A stretch of DNA of 64,000 nt from NCBI RefSeq assembly GCF_003063625.1, contig NZ_CP026604.1, positions 124,001 through 188,000 on the forward strand, written 5' to 3'. The notes beneath the pieces were generated by a model, which worked only from the letters and a program-made list of their open reading frames with translations, was not told where the DNA came from and ran no database searches. Both the position numbers and the translations under genes were made by a program. Below, in pieces: positions 34,935 to 45,500 of this stretch. This DNA is from Saccharobesus litoralis (GTDB lineage Bacteria; Pseudomonadota; Gammaproteobacteria; Enterobacterales; Alteromonadaceae). Every line of letters begins with the position of its first letter. Positions within the stretch are counted from its first letter, which is position 1.

Positions 34935-37606
34935 AGCTGAAACTCCAGTGTAAACTTCGCTCCATTTGTATGTTCAAGACATTGAATTTGTCCATTATGA
35001 ATTTGCATAATTTGCCGACAAATACTTAACCCCATTCCAGAACCACTAACCTGTAAATCTTGCCTTAGTCTTTTAAAGGGGGTAAAGATGTCTTTACTGT
35101 ACTTATGGTCAATACCTATGCCATTGTCAGTATATTCAACTAGGATTTTTGAATCTATTTGCTTAACCTTAATGTGAATTTCAGGTGGTTGTTGTGGTTT
35201 ATTAAACTTAATACTGTTTGAAATTAAGTTTTGAAAAACTTGCGGCAATAAACTTAAATCGGCAGACAAAGCAATTTCAACATTTTCAACCACAACTTTC
35301 GCATTGTTTTCCGCAATTAAGTAATCTAAGTTGTCTAACGCTAGGTTGATGATTTCTTCAATTGTTGTTTGCATGAAGGTGGTTTGTGAGGTGTTTATGC
35401 GTGATAATTGCAGCAGATCTTGTATCATGCCACGCATGCGTTCAGCTGCACTTTGTAGGCGGCTCATCTCGTATTTGGCTTTTTCATCGTTTGCTAGCAT
35501 TGGTGCAATCCGCTGGGAAACGCTACTGGTAAATGCCGTTATTTTACGTAAAGGCTCTTGTAAGTCATGTGAGGCTGCAAAAGCGAAACGCTCCAACGAT
35601 TCGTTAGAGTCTTTTAACTTATCGAGTAATATTTTGTGCGAACTGACATCAACAAAAGTACCGAGCATGATTGTTGGTGCACCTGATTCGTCACGCTCCA
35701 CTATTGTGTCGAGAGAGTAGCACCAAATCCAGTTACCATTTTTATGCTTAAAGCGGTATTCCAACGGGAGCATTTCATTGTAATTCGAGCCAACGACTTG
35801 CTCCATGTGCTGTAGTACAGCGTCTAAATCGTCGGGGTGAAACAAAGATAATAGGTTTTCGTTGCTATGCAAGTCATCAAGTGTATAGCCTGTAATTGAG
35901 GTATAGCGCTGACTGATTTTTATATTTTGCTGTTTATTTAAATCATACAAATATAAGCCGCAAACTGCAGAGTTAATAATGCTTTCAAGGAACTCCTCAT
36001 TTTTTGCTAGCTCTTGTTCGACTTGCTTTTGCGCAGTAATATCTATCGCAGTGCCGACGACTTTAATAACTTGTTGTTGGTCATTGTAAATAGGATACAG
36101 CGAGGTTTGATACCACTTTTCATCTGTTCCTTGTGGCAACATTTCAATATACTCAACCACTTCACCGGTATTGGAACAGCTAAAGTAGTTGTTGCGTAAG
36201 GTGGTGGTAATATCAGGAGTGAGAACCAGTTCACCGAGCTCAGTTAGGGTTTTATTGACAACCTGTTCTCGAGTTAAAGATAGTTTTTGTGCTGTGGTGT
36301 CGTTTACATCTAAGAACCGATACTCTTGATTGGGTAAAACTTCTAATACCCAAATGGCTTGATTAGCGCCCTGATATATAGCTTGTAAAATATCGCGTTT
36401 TTCTTTAACTCGAGATTCAAGTAGTTTGTTTTCGTGTATGTAGCGAAGCGAACCTGACATGACAATAGGTTGGCCTTTTTCGTCAAAAATACTGTCGCCT
36501 ATGCTGTAAAACCAGCCATACTCTTGTTGAGCGTTTAACCCCAAGTATTGCACTTTATATTTTTTCTTTGTTTTGAAATGTTGATGGATAGCGTCATCCA
36601 CTTCTTTGACAAAGTCAGGATGAATGTGGTTATGCCATGCATCGAAAGATGCAGGAATATCGGGCGACTGACCTATCATGGCCATTAATGTTTTTGAGTA
36701 ATTAACCTCATTGGTTTCTATGTTCCACTCCCAAATACCATCTTCTGTTGCATCAATGGCTCGGTCTAGTCGCGAGTGTGAATCCAATAATTGTTGTTCT
36801 ACATCTTTAATTTTAGAAAGGTTTTTGAATGAAACTAGCGTCAGTTGTTGACCTTCAAAAAAATCACTTGAAACCGTAATATCCACGGGTACATTTTTGT
36901 TATTGCATATAACGTGGCCTATCACCGTGGTTGGCTCGATAAGAGGGTTGGCCGCTAAACATTGTTTAATATGATGCTCAATAGAATGTGAATCCGATTC
37001 TATGATTTGACTAATATGTGTCGTGGTTTTATCGAGTTTGCCAAACTCCTTCTTAAAATTTTTATTTACGCGTTGTATTTGACCTTCGCTGTTAATCAAT
37101 ATGGTACTTAGCGGTAGTATATCTAACATGAATTCCGTCAGTTTGTGGTTAGATAATTTCGCTTGAAGTTCATCTTTAGCACCCGACATTTCGAATAATT
37201 CTTTTTTTACCCCTTCTAGCTGTTGTAACGTCGGAATTTTGATTAATTGCTTGCGTATTTTAAATAAGTAGAGTGCGGTTGTTAGTGATACACCGGCGGT
37301 TATTATTTTTGAAACACCTTGAATACCATAAGCACCCGTCCAAACTGTGTAGATACTGAAAAGGTGCGTCACGCCACACAGCAAAATAAAGGCTGAAAAC
37401 AAAAAGAATATCCAAGGGTAACGCAGGTCCTGTCTCGTATTGGCAAAAACCTGAATCAGATAGGCAATAGAAAAATAAGAGAATGCGATGATGATGTCTG
37501 AGCCAACATTTGCCCAGAGAATATGAGATTGCCATAGGTAACAATGTCCGTGTGGCATATAGCTTTGACTGAAAAATGACGCTAAGGTATTAATTTCCAT
37601 GTACAA
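34931..37606 (-). CDS. Membrane sensor histidine kinase with ethylene-receptor-like N-terminal domain and multiple PAS domains
   Basis: 891 residues. The first ~125 form three membrane helices preceded by MPHGHCYLW. The helices carry D37 (GSDIIIAF), Y44 (SYFSI), C77 and H81 (ILLCGVTHL). These match ETR1 D25, Y32, C65 and H69 at exactly the same spacing; C65/H69 hold the copper that binds ethylene in plants. The proline of the plant YFSIP motif is alanine here (A48). After a coiled segment come about four PAS/PAC domains (~155-265, 275-395, 405-535, 540-660), HisKA with histidine in FAFAASHDLQEPLRKI (~675) and HATPase (~770-890, NLISNSIKF, GSGMGLSICRQI). It heads the minus-strand operon with a CheY-like receiver and a REC-GGDEF protein. 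Confidence 0.88.
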   Translation of the reverse strand: MYMEINTLASFFSQSYMPHGHCYLWQSHILWANVGSDIIIAFSYFSIAYLIQVFANTRQDLRYPWIFFLFSAFILLCGVTHLFSIYTVWTGAYGIQGVSKIITAGVSLTTALYLFKIRKQLIKIPTLQQLEGVKKELFEMSGAKDELQAKLSNHKLTEFMLDILPLSTILINSEGQIQRVNKNFKKEFGKLDKTTTHISQIIESDSHSIEHHIKQCLAANPLIEPTTVIGHVICNNKNVPVDITVSSDFFEGQQLTLVSFKNLSKIKDVEQQLLDSHSRLDRAIDATEDGIWEWNIETNEVNYSKTLMAMIGQSPDIPASFDAWHNHIHPDFVKEVDDAIHQHFKTKKKYKVQYLGLNAQQEYGWFYSIGDSIFDEKGQPIVMSGSLRYIHENKLLESRVKEKRDILQAIYQGANQAIWVLEVLPNQEYRFLDVNDTTAQKLSLTREQVVNKTLTELGELVLTPDITTTLRNNYFSCSNTGEVVEYIEMLPQGTDEKWYQTSLYPIYNDQQQVIKVVGTAIDITAQKQVEQELAKNEEFLESIINSAVCGLYLYDLNKQQNIKISQRYTSITGYTLDDLHSNENLLSLFHPDDLDAVLQHMEQVVGSNYNEMLPLEYRFKHKNGNWIWCYSLDTIVERDESGAPTIMLGTFVDVSSHKILLDKLKDSNESLERFAFAASHDLQEPLRKITAFTSSVSQRIAPMLANDEKAKYEMSRLQSAAERMRGMIQDLLQLSRINTSQTTFMQTTIEEIINLALDNLDYLIAENNAKVVVENVEIALSADLSLLPQVFQNLISNSIKFNKPQQPPEIHIKVKQIDSKILVEYTDNGIGIDHKYSKDIFTPFKRLRQDLQVSGSGMGLSICRQIMQIHNGQIQCLEHTNGAKFTLEFQL

Positions 37607-37937
37607 CTAGCAAATCTATATCGGTTTAACGACTAGTTTAGCCTATGTTTAATCTACCTACCTGCTTTTACAGTGTTAATTTGACCCAGTTATCTATCAT
37701 TAGTAAAAAATTACCTTTTATTGACTTTAGATTTAACTAATATTCACAAAGTGTTGATTTTAAATGGTTTACCCCTCTTTATATTAGTTTTGATTGTGAT
37801 TGAGATTAAACATGTAGCTATTATGCAGGATCAAAACTAGCGGGATTACATCCATGTATTTAAAAGCGGGTTGAGATAGCTGGTGCTGGTTATTTGCTGA
37901 TTGAGTGGAAATTACATTTTTAACACAAGTTTAGCGT
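37607..37937. other. Intergenic region, no feature recognised
   Basis: 330 bases between the kinase operon and a single receiver gene. AT-rich, no hairpin or repeat of note apart from a short TACATCCATGTA near 37848. It presumably contains the promoter of the minus-strand operon. Confidence 0.3.
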
Positions 37938-38327
37938 TTAATGGTCCATTTCAGCTAATTTTGATTCAATTAAATGACTGATAGCTTCACAAGTATCGGG
38001 TTTAACAATATAACCATCGGCACCGACTTCAGAGGCTTGCTGCCTTGCTTTGTCGCAATCGGTAATAGTATAAATGTATAGCTTGTTATTTTTCGTTAAG
38101 CCTTTTTGTTTAAGATTGGTCATTAGGCTAAATCCATCAACCAAAGGCATATTAACATCGATAAAAATTAAGCAATTATTCAAATCATTTTTTGTCGTAT
38201 AACTTAAAAAGTCCACACCATTAGTAAAAGTGAGTAAATTCAATGAAGGCTTTATGCTCGCACAAGCCTCGGTAAAAAAATAAACCTCATCTGAATCATC
38301 TTCAATTAATATTACATCACGTTTCAT
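37938..38327 (-). CDS. Single-domain CheY-like response regulator
   Basis: 129 residues, receiver only: ILIEDDSDEVYFF with the acidic pair, phospho-Asp in CLIFIDVNMP, conserved T/D region ITDCDKARQ and lysine in GYIVKPD. It is similar in layout to the receiver at 34527 and is probably a paralogue. It lies upstream of the ethylene-receptor-like kinase on the same strand but is separated by 330 bases, so it may be independently transcribed. Confidence 0.9.
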   Translation of the reverse strand: MKRDVILIEDDSDEVYFFTEACASIKPSLNLLTFTNGVDFLSYTTKNDLNNCLIFIDVNMPLVDGFSLMTNLKQKGLTKNNKLYIYTITDCDKARQQASEVGADGYIVKPDTCEAISHLIESKLAEMDH

Positions 38328-38480
38328 AAATACCTGATTGATTAAAACTACGGTGAGACATAATTGTAGCAGGCGAAGAGCTTATTGGAAAAAATAACAT
38401 TGTATGTTGATGGATATGCTGCCAGTATTATTTAAATAGGTATCCGATGATATCCAATTAATTGTTAATGATGGCGCTAG

Positions 38481-38694
38481 TACCTTTTCAATTTAATTTT
38501 GATTAGTTGAAAACATAGGTGATCACTTTCACACTGAGCGCGAAGCAGTCGAAGTGTCGGTAAATTAGAAAGTAATAAGACTTCGACAAGCTCAGCCTGA
38601 AGTTGTTTATTTAATCTAAATATGGCTAAAAACATCACTAGTGATAGTAAATTATGCGAGTGATTCAACTGATCATTTCTTTCTGGAAACAGTA
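38481..38694 (-). mobile_element. MITE-3 copy 2 (214 bp, CTAG on both sides)
   Basis: Left end TACCTTTTCAATTTAATTTTG and right end TTTCTTTCTGGAAACAGTA correspond to the ends of the 62906-63180 element in reverse order. CTAG occurs directly outside both ends (38477-38480, 38695-38698), possibly the target duplication. The interior has a CTTCGACAAGCTCAGCCTGAA block instead of the GTCGAAATTTATTTCGAC core. It fills most of the 400-base gap 38328-38729. Confidence 0.7.
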
Positions 38695-38729
38695 CTAGCC
38701 CTGTTTATTCTAATCACAAGTGGCGGACG

Positions 38730-39914
38730 ATGAGTAACGATAGTTTTTACCAAGACTTACCCGGTTTTGAGCGCTTTAATGATTGCTCAAATAACCAATA
38801 TTATTCTCCATTGCCTGATGATTGGATTGTGATAGTAACTGATGTTGTCAATTCAACTAAAGCGATTGAGCAAGGTAAATACAAACAGGTGAATGCGGTA
38901 GGTGTTGCGTCCATTGTTGCATTGTTTAACTCAGTTAAACCTTTAACCGTGCCTTATGTTTTTGGTGGTGATGGCGCCAGTATTTGTGTGCCGAATAAAT
39001 ATAAAAAACAAGTGGTTAACGCCTTATCAGCATCAAAACAACTCGCAGCTAACCATTTTAATCTGGAATTGCGAGTTGGTATTGTGCCGATACAGGATAT
39101 TCGCCAACGCGGCAAAAACGTACTTGTTGCTAAATTCCAGCCTTATAGTCATTTTAATCAGGCCTTATTTATCGGCAATGGCTTGGCAGAAGCTGATAAA
39201 ATGGTTAAACAACAAGATTCGCCTTATCTCGTTGAAACAATTAGATCTGCTACTAACGATTTATTTGATGGTTTTGAATGTCGCTGGAATGAAATACCCA
39301 GTCGCAGTGAAGAGCAAGTGGCAATTTTAATTCAGGCGTTATCGACTAATTCAGATGACATTGAACGCACGTATCAACAAATATTGACTTTGATCCGCAA
39401 TATTTATGGTGAAGAAGAAGAGTATCGGCCTCTAGCGTCATCTGGATTATCGTTAACCAACTCAAGTAAAAACCTCTATTGCGAAGCGTCAATTCGTAAT
39501 GCATTTTCGAGTATATTGAGTAAATTCAAATATTTAGTTAAATTGCGAGCCTTGCGCCTCGTTGGTATATACCTGATGAAAAACCAAGTTAAAACTCAAG
39601 CTACAGATTGGGGGCAGTACAAACAATTTTTGATAAAAAACACTGACTTTCAAAAGTTTGATGACATGTTACGCATGGTTATTTCTGGTTCTAAACAGCA
39701 AAGGTTACTTCTACTATCAGAGTTAGAAAAATTAAAAGATAGTGGACAAATTGTATTTGGCTTACATGCAGCCCCTAGTGCATTAATTACCTGCATGGTT
39801 CAAGATTACCATACAGATCACGTGCATTTTTTAGATGTTAGCAATGGCGGCTACGCAATGGCAGCAAAACAAATGAAAAATCAAATGAAACAGTCTTGCT
39901 CCTTAAATACTTAA
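38730..39914 (+). CDS. DUF3095 family protein (possible class III nucleotide cyclase relative)
   Basis: 394 residues, matching DUF3095. The N-terminal half has VIVTDVVNSTKAIEQGKYKQ and later VPYVFGGDGASICVP, a pair of aspartate motifs spaced like the two metal-binding aspartates of class III adenylate/guanylate cyclases (D in DIVGFT and D in GDxxxA). The C-terminal ~190 residues are a separate conserved domain of unknown role, ending HVHFLDVSNGGYAMAAKQ. Cytoplasmic, no signal peptide. Its activity has not been established as far as I know; a cyclase-like function is inference from motif pattern. It is transcribed away from the minus-strand sensory operon. Confidence 0.8.
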   Translation: MSNDSFYQDLPGFERFNDCSNNQYYSPLPDDWIVIVTDVVNSTKAIEQGKYKQVNAVGVASIVALFNSVKPLTVPYVFGGDGASICVPNKYKKQVVNALSASKQLAANHFNLELRVGIVPIQDIRQRGKNVLVAKFQPYSHFNQALFIGNGLAEADKMVKQQDSPYLVETIRSATNDLFDGFECRWNEIPSRSEEQVAILIQALSTNSDDIERTYQQILTLIRNIYGEEEEYRPLASSGLSLTNSSKNLYCEASIRNAFSSILSKFKYLVKLRALRLVGIYLMKNQVKTQATDWGQYKQFLIKNTDFQKFDDMLRMVISGSKQQRLLLLSELEKLKDSGQIVFGLHAAPSALITCMVQDYHTDHVHFLDVSNGGYAMAAKQMKNQMKQSCSLNT

Positions 39915-40177
39915 CTTAGTATTGGATATTGAATAAACCCTTCATTCGCTTTCTGTTTGTTGATTATAAAGCGAGTCAGTTTCATTAATTTCTGCTTCGC
40001 TAATTCCTTCACTATAACCGTTAACGCTAACTAGGTGTGGTTTATACTAAACTAGACTAAAAATTAACCGTTTATTCATATTCAAAGTTATTTTCATCGA
40101 CTACACTTTGCTTTATCAAATCCCGCTTAATCAGGGGGTAGGCCTTAACGTTATATTAAGACAAGAAGGAACTTACC

Positions 40178-40306
40178 ATGATTACTCACTCCATTGGTCA
40201 GGCTGACCACCTTGCATTAGTTCGCTCTTCTGCATCGCTTTGCTATCTATCGCAACGGTCTAAACTGCACTTATCGCTGTTTTTTTCTTTCATATTTTCC
40301 TATTGA
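40178..40306 (+). CDS. Possible small ORF (42 aa) upstream of the EAL gene
   Basis: ATG preceded by an excellent Shine-Dalgarno (AAGAAGGAA, 6-7 bases upstream). The peptide starts MITHSIGQADHLALVRSS and ends in a hydrophobic LSLFFSFIFSY. It ends 36 bases before the response regulator gene at 40343 and contains a small DNA palindrome GGTCAGG/CTGACC. No homologue is known to me. It could be a leader peptide, a small membrane-associated protein or chance. The rest of the 428-base gap 39915-40342 shows nothing else. Confidence 0.35.
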   Translation: MITHSIGQADHLALVRSSASLCYLSQRSKLHLSLFFSFIFSY

Positions 40307-40342
40307 ATTACGCATTCAGTTGTATGGCTGTAAGGTTGTTAT

Positions 40343-42472
40343 ATGGACAGTGTCGCAAAAATTTTAGTCGTAGATGATGATGCTTTTAATCGAGAAATTC
40401 TTAGTAACCTATTAATCGAGCAAGGCTATGACGTTTTATGTCGAGACTCTGGTGATAGCGCTTTAGCTGTTGTAACAGGTTATGAACCGGATTTAATCTT
40501 GTTAGATATTATCATGCCAGGTATTGACGGTTTTGAAGTGACCCGCCGCTTAAAATCGGACGATAAATGGATGCATATACCCATTGTTTTGCAAACGGCA
40601 TTAAACGATCGTAAATCCTGTATTAAAGGTTTGAGTTTGGGGGCAGAAGATTATATTACCAAACCAATCGATCCGTTAGAGCTAACCGCAAGGATCAGTA
40701 ACCTATTGCGTTTAAAGAAAGTTAGCGATTTTCTTAAATACAACAATCAAGTACTAACTGAGTTTGATAATTTAACGGGCCTGCCCAACCGTAGTTTGTT
40801 TTTTCGCCGTTTAAAGCGCAATTTAAAGAACTGTTTAGCTAAACAGCAACAGTTAGGTTTAATTTTATTGACCAGTAGCGACTTAGATCCGGTAAATCGA
40901 ACGCATGGCTCGTCTATGGCGGATTTATTGCTCAAAGGTATAGCGCAGCGCTTGCAAAAAATCAGTTATGCAAACAGCTTTTTAAGTTATATCGGGAATG
41001 GCCTATTTACTATTATTGTTGAAGGTAATAAGCAACACATTCAACAGTTTTCACAGCTGATTTTACTCGCATTTGACAAACCATTAATTTTACTTAACCA
41101 AGAGATTTTCGTTAAAGGTGATTTAGGCATCGCCATGGCGCCTGATGATAGTACTGATGCTGAAACCTTGTTACGTCGCGCTGAAATAGCCTTAAATAGT
41201 GTTAAGCAACAAGCTTTACATCAAGAATTGTTTTTTGTACCCGCCATGGATGCTCAATTAGCGCAAGCATATTCTTTAGAGCAGGATTTGCATCGCGCAA
41301 TCAATCATCAAGAGTTTATTTTAAATTACCAACCTAAAGTGGATTTGCATGATGGCTCTGTTAGCAGTGCAGAATCCCTCATACGTTGGCTACATCCAAC
41401 CTTGGGTTTGGTGTCTCCAGCTAAATTTATTCCTATCGCTGAAAGTAGCGGCTTAATTTTACCTATTACGCGCTGGGTACTTAATGAAGCCTGCATGCAA
41501 GCCATGCATTGGCAATTAGAGTTTTCGCGGCCAATTAAAGTGGCAGTTAATATTTCAGGTACCCATTTTCAAAGCGGTGACATTTTAAGTGATGTTCAGC
41601 AAGCGTTAAGTAATAGTGGATTAGCACCGCATTTGCTGGAATTGGAAATTACCGAAAACATCATGATGGATGATTTCAATGCTGTTTTAACAACGTTAGA
41701 ACAGTTAAGTGAGTTGGGGGTTTTGTTGTCAATTGATGATTTTGGTACAGGTTATTCGAGTTTAAAATACCTTCAACACTTACCGGTTAACCGCATCAAA
41801 ATTGACCAGTCATTTGTTAAAAATATCATAAACAATGCTGGGAACGCGGTCATCACTAAAAGTGTGATTGCCATGTCACACCAGTTTGGTTTTAGTGTAG
41901 TGGCTGAAGGCGTTGAAACGTCAGATGAACTTAACTTTTTACTGCAAATTGGTTGTGACACCATTCAGGGCTATTATTTTAGCAAGCCTTTACCGGTAGA
42001 AAAGTTTGATTGCCTTCTCGCGTCTAATCGCAGCTTAACCCTTTCGTCTACAGCTGCGCAAACATCCAATAAAACGCTGCTTATTTTATGCAATAACGAT
42101 GATTGGGTGCAGTCATTATCTAGTGTTGCTCGGTCATTACATATAAAGGTGCTGGTCGCTAAAACTGATAAAGAAGCCATGCAACTACTCAATGTGTATG
42201 ACATTCAAGTTTTGTTTATGGCAACCAATGAGCATGTCAATTTATGGACCAATACCATTACGCAGATCAGACAAATGTATCCACACGTTATGTTGTTAGT
42301 CATGAGTGAGCGCAGCGAGTATGACACCTTATCGGCGCTTAATCATCGTGGTGATATTTTAAAGTTTTATCTTACGCCCTGTGACAGTGAAAAAGTAATA
42401 CGCGGTGTTTGTGATGCGTTTGAGCTCAATAAAATGATGGGGCTTAATCAAATGATTAAGGTCGTTAATTAA
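40343..42472 (+). CDS. REC-(degenerate GGDEF)-EAL-(degenerate REC) cyclic di-GMP phosphodiesterase
   Basis: 709 residues. An N-terminal receiver (~1-125; DDD, phospho-Asp in LILLDIIMP, lysine in YITKPID) is followed by a GGDEF domain (~140-290) whose active site reads IGNGLF, so it cannot make c-di-GMP. The EAL domain (~310-555) is essentially complete: SAESLIRW (ESL in place of EAL), NISGTHF, LELEITEN, SIDDFGTGYSSL, KIDQSFV, AEGVET and QGYYFSKPL, so phosphodiesterase activity is likely. The last ~120 residues fold like a receiver but have MATNEHV where the phospho-Asp should be. It precedes a large hybrid kinase by 84 bases on the same strand, so phosphorelay input from that protein is plausible. 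Confidence 0.9.
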   Translation: MDSVAKILVVDDDAFNREILSNLLIEQGYDVLCRDSGDSALAVVTGYEPDLILLDIIMPGIDGFEVTRRLKSDDKWMHIPIVLQTALNDRKSCIKGLSLGAEDYITKPIDPLELTARISNLLRLKKVSDFLKYNNQVLTEFDNLTGLPNRSLFFRRLKRNLKNCLAKQQQLGLILLTSSDLDPVNRTHGSSMADLLLKGIAQRLQKISYANSFLSYIGNGLFTIIVEGNKQHIQQFSQLILLAFDKPLILLNQEIFVKGDLGIAMAPDDSTDAETLLRRAEIALNSVKQQALHQELFFVPAMDAQLAQAYSLEQDLHRAINHQEFILNYQPKVDLHDGSVSSAESLIRWLHPTLGLVSPAKFIPIAESSGLILPITRWVLNEACMQAMHWQLEFSRPIKVAVNISGTHFQSGDILSDVQQALSNSGLAPHLLELEITENIMMDDFNAVLTTLEQLSELGVLLSIDDFGTGYSSLKYLQHLPVNRIKIDQSFVKNIINNAGNAVITKSVIAMSHQFGFSVVAEGVETSDELNFLLQIGCDTIQGYYFSKPLPVEKFDCLLASNRSLTLSSTAAQTSNKTLLILCNNDDWVQSLSSVARSLHIKVLVAKTDKEAMQLLNVYDIQVLFMATNEHVNLWTNTITQIRQMYPHVMLLVMSERSEYDTLSALNHRGDILKFYLTPCDSEKVIRGVCDAFELNKMMGLNQMIKVVN

Positions 42473-42556
42473 TCAGTTAAAAATGAAAAAATCTATCGTT
42501 ATTGTGGTGTAAATAGGCAGATTAAAGCTAATACGTGTAAAAGGATAGGTACGAAG

Positions 42557-45500
42557 ATGTTTTATATCAAAAGGCTAGCGAAAGTAAAAAATACATTGTT
42601 CAGTTCAGTTGTGCTGATTGTCGTAATTGGATTTGGCGCTATTAATTATTACGGTATCAACAATGCAGCGACGACAACCCGCTGGGTTGAGCATACTTAC
42701 CAAGTCATTAACGATGCCAGTCATATTGAACTTTTGCTTAGTGAAATGGAGTCATCTCAACGTAATTTCTTGCTAACAGGCAATGAAACACACCTTCAAC
42801 CGTTTATAACACAAGAAAAAGCTCTTTTATCAGCTATTACAGACTTACAGCAATTAGTCAGTGATAACCCTCCCCAAGTAGAAAAACTTGAACAATTTAA
42901 AGCACTATTACAACAATGGCTTACAACACAAGCAAAACCACTCATAGCCGAGCGGCAAAAAGTTGCGCAAGGTGCGGGTAGCCTTGAAGATTTACAGTCT
43001 TTAGTTGGCAGTGAAAAAGGCAAAAATATTTTTGATAATATTCGGGTTGAATTAGCGGCAATGGATCAAGCGTTTTACCATGCAGAAAATGCCGAAGCTC
43101 GGGTATTGGTTTTGGCTATTGCCAAAAGCTTAGTGGATATGGAAACCGGTGAGAGAGGGTATTTAATTACAGGCAATGATAAATTTTTACAACCTTATCG
43201 TTTAGGCCAATCGCAAATCACTGAGCAAATTGATCAGTTACATCAGCTACTTAACAATAGCTTTAACCCGCAATATGTGAAGGCTCAATTGGATGATCTT
43301 GCTTTTATATTGTCACAGTGGCGTAATCACTTAATCACGGGTTTAGTCGAAAATAAACAAAACAGTCAACCAATCAAGCGCAGTAGTGATTTAGTTTTAT
43401 CAGCAAAAACAACTGAGTTAGCAACCCAAGTTGATATGCGTTTAACAAGCCTTTATAGCCAGTTTTCACAAGCGCATAATCAAAAGGCGGTTAATTTACT
43501 GTTATCTATTCGTGAATTAATGGCTCAGCAGCAGGTGTTAGCTAAAGGTTATGTATTAACTAACCACCAACCTTTTATTGAAAAACTCACCGCCGAACAT
43601 GATTTATTACAAGTTAAGCTAACTGAGTTGGAGCAAATGTTGGCCGTTAGTTTTAGTGCTAATGAGATGCGGCGTCACTTAAACAAAGTTGAATTTTTAA
43701 GTAAGGAATGGCGAGAAAGCGCCGCTATGCCTTTAATTGAATTAAGAACACAAATCAATCAAGCGCCTAACTCAATCACTAATCTTGTTGCTGAGGTTGA
43801 ACAACAATCAAAGCAATCGCAAATAACTGAACTACGCGAGCTACTCAATATATTTAAACAAGTTGAGCTGGATTTACTGATTAAGCGTCAAGCTGATGCT
43901 AAAAGCACAGCTACTTTTATGCTGTGGTTAGTGGTGTTAGGTACATTGGCGATAGCGAGTTTTGCGGTTGTGGTATTAAGGGCTAGCTCAGCTTTACGTG
44001 TTAAATCAGACGAATTGCAACAAGAGCGCAGTAAACTAGAGCAACAGAATTGGGTTAAATCGAGTTTTAGCGATACGGTTGCGCAATTGCAAGGACACAA
44101 ACAAATTGAGCAATTTGGTAACACATTACTGACGACGTTAGTGCCTAAATTAAACGGCCAGCTGGGTTTATTTTACTTTACGCAAAAGAGCGATGATGGC
44201 AGCCCATACTTAAGTTTGCTCAGTAGTTTTGCATTTAGCCAACGCAAAAATTTGGCGTCAAGTTATCAGTTTGGTGAATCACTGGTGGGGCAATGCGCTT
44301 TAGAGCAAAAAACCATTTTACTGAGCAATGCTCCCAATGATTATATTGTTGTCAGTTCGGGGGCTGGCGATGCGGCACCGCAAAATATCATTATTTTCCC
44401 CATTTTATTTGAAAAAAATGTGTTAGCTGTTGTTGAAATCGCATCTTTGCAAGCCTTTTCCTCTTTGCATCAATTATTAATAGAACAACTAGTCAGCAAT
44501 ACAGGGGTCATATTAAACAATATTTTGGCACAGCATCGTACTCAAGAGTTATTAACCGAGTCACAGGCGCAGTCAGAAGAGTTACAGGCTCAGCAAGAAG
44601 AATTGCGAGTTGCAAATAGCAACCTTGAAGCGCAAACCAATCGATTAACGGAATCAGAACAAAATTTACAGCAACAAAGTGAAGAGCTACGAGTTGCAAA
44701 TGAAGAGTTAGAAGAAAAACAAGAATTACAAAAAAAACAACATGCAGAATTAGAAAAAGCGAAACAAGAAGTGGATCGCAAGGCACAAGATTTAGCCACA
44801 GCCAGTCAGTATAAAACTGAGTTTTTAGCCAATATGTCGCACGAGCTAAGAACCCCACTAAATAGTTTATTGATACTGTCCAAGGAGCTAAGTAAAAATC
44901 GACATGGTAATTTAACTAAAGAACAATTAGAGGATATTGATGTTATTCATAGTGGTGGTCATTCACTATTAACATTAATTAATGACATTATGGATTTATC
45001 CAAAGTGGAAGCAGGTAAGCTTCATATTGAATCGAATCCAACCTCTATCAAGTCGACATTTCAATCTTTACAGCGGTTATTTGCCGGTGCGGCAAGTGAT
45101 AAAGGACTTAAATTTATCATTGATATTGATACAGCGATCCCTGATTACTTGCTGACTGATGCCTTGCGATTAGAGCAAATAATTAAGAACTTTTTATCTA
45201 ATGCGTTTAAATTTACCAGTGCTGGCGAAGTTAAACTGCAGGCATGTTTAGCCGAGCAAAATAAACAGTTTAAGCAAAGAGCATTGCAAGAAAACTCAGT
45301 GTTAGCCATCACGGTCAGTGATACCGGTATTGGCATTGCACCTGAAAAACAACAACAGATATTTGAAGCGTTTCAACAAGCTGACGGCTCAACTACACGT
45401 AAGTTCGGTGGCACAGGGTTGGGATTAACCATTTCAAAACAACTCGCTGAGTTATTAGGCGGAGAAATTCAATTAACGAGCCAAGAAGGCGCTGGTAGTC

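Noticed and set aside
44508-44858. 116-codon minus-strand frame inside the large hybrid kinase
   Set aside because: Antisense to a coiled-coil region of repetitive codon use; no independent support.
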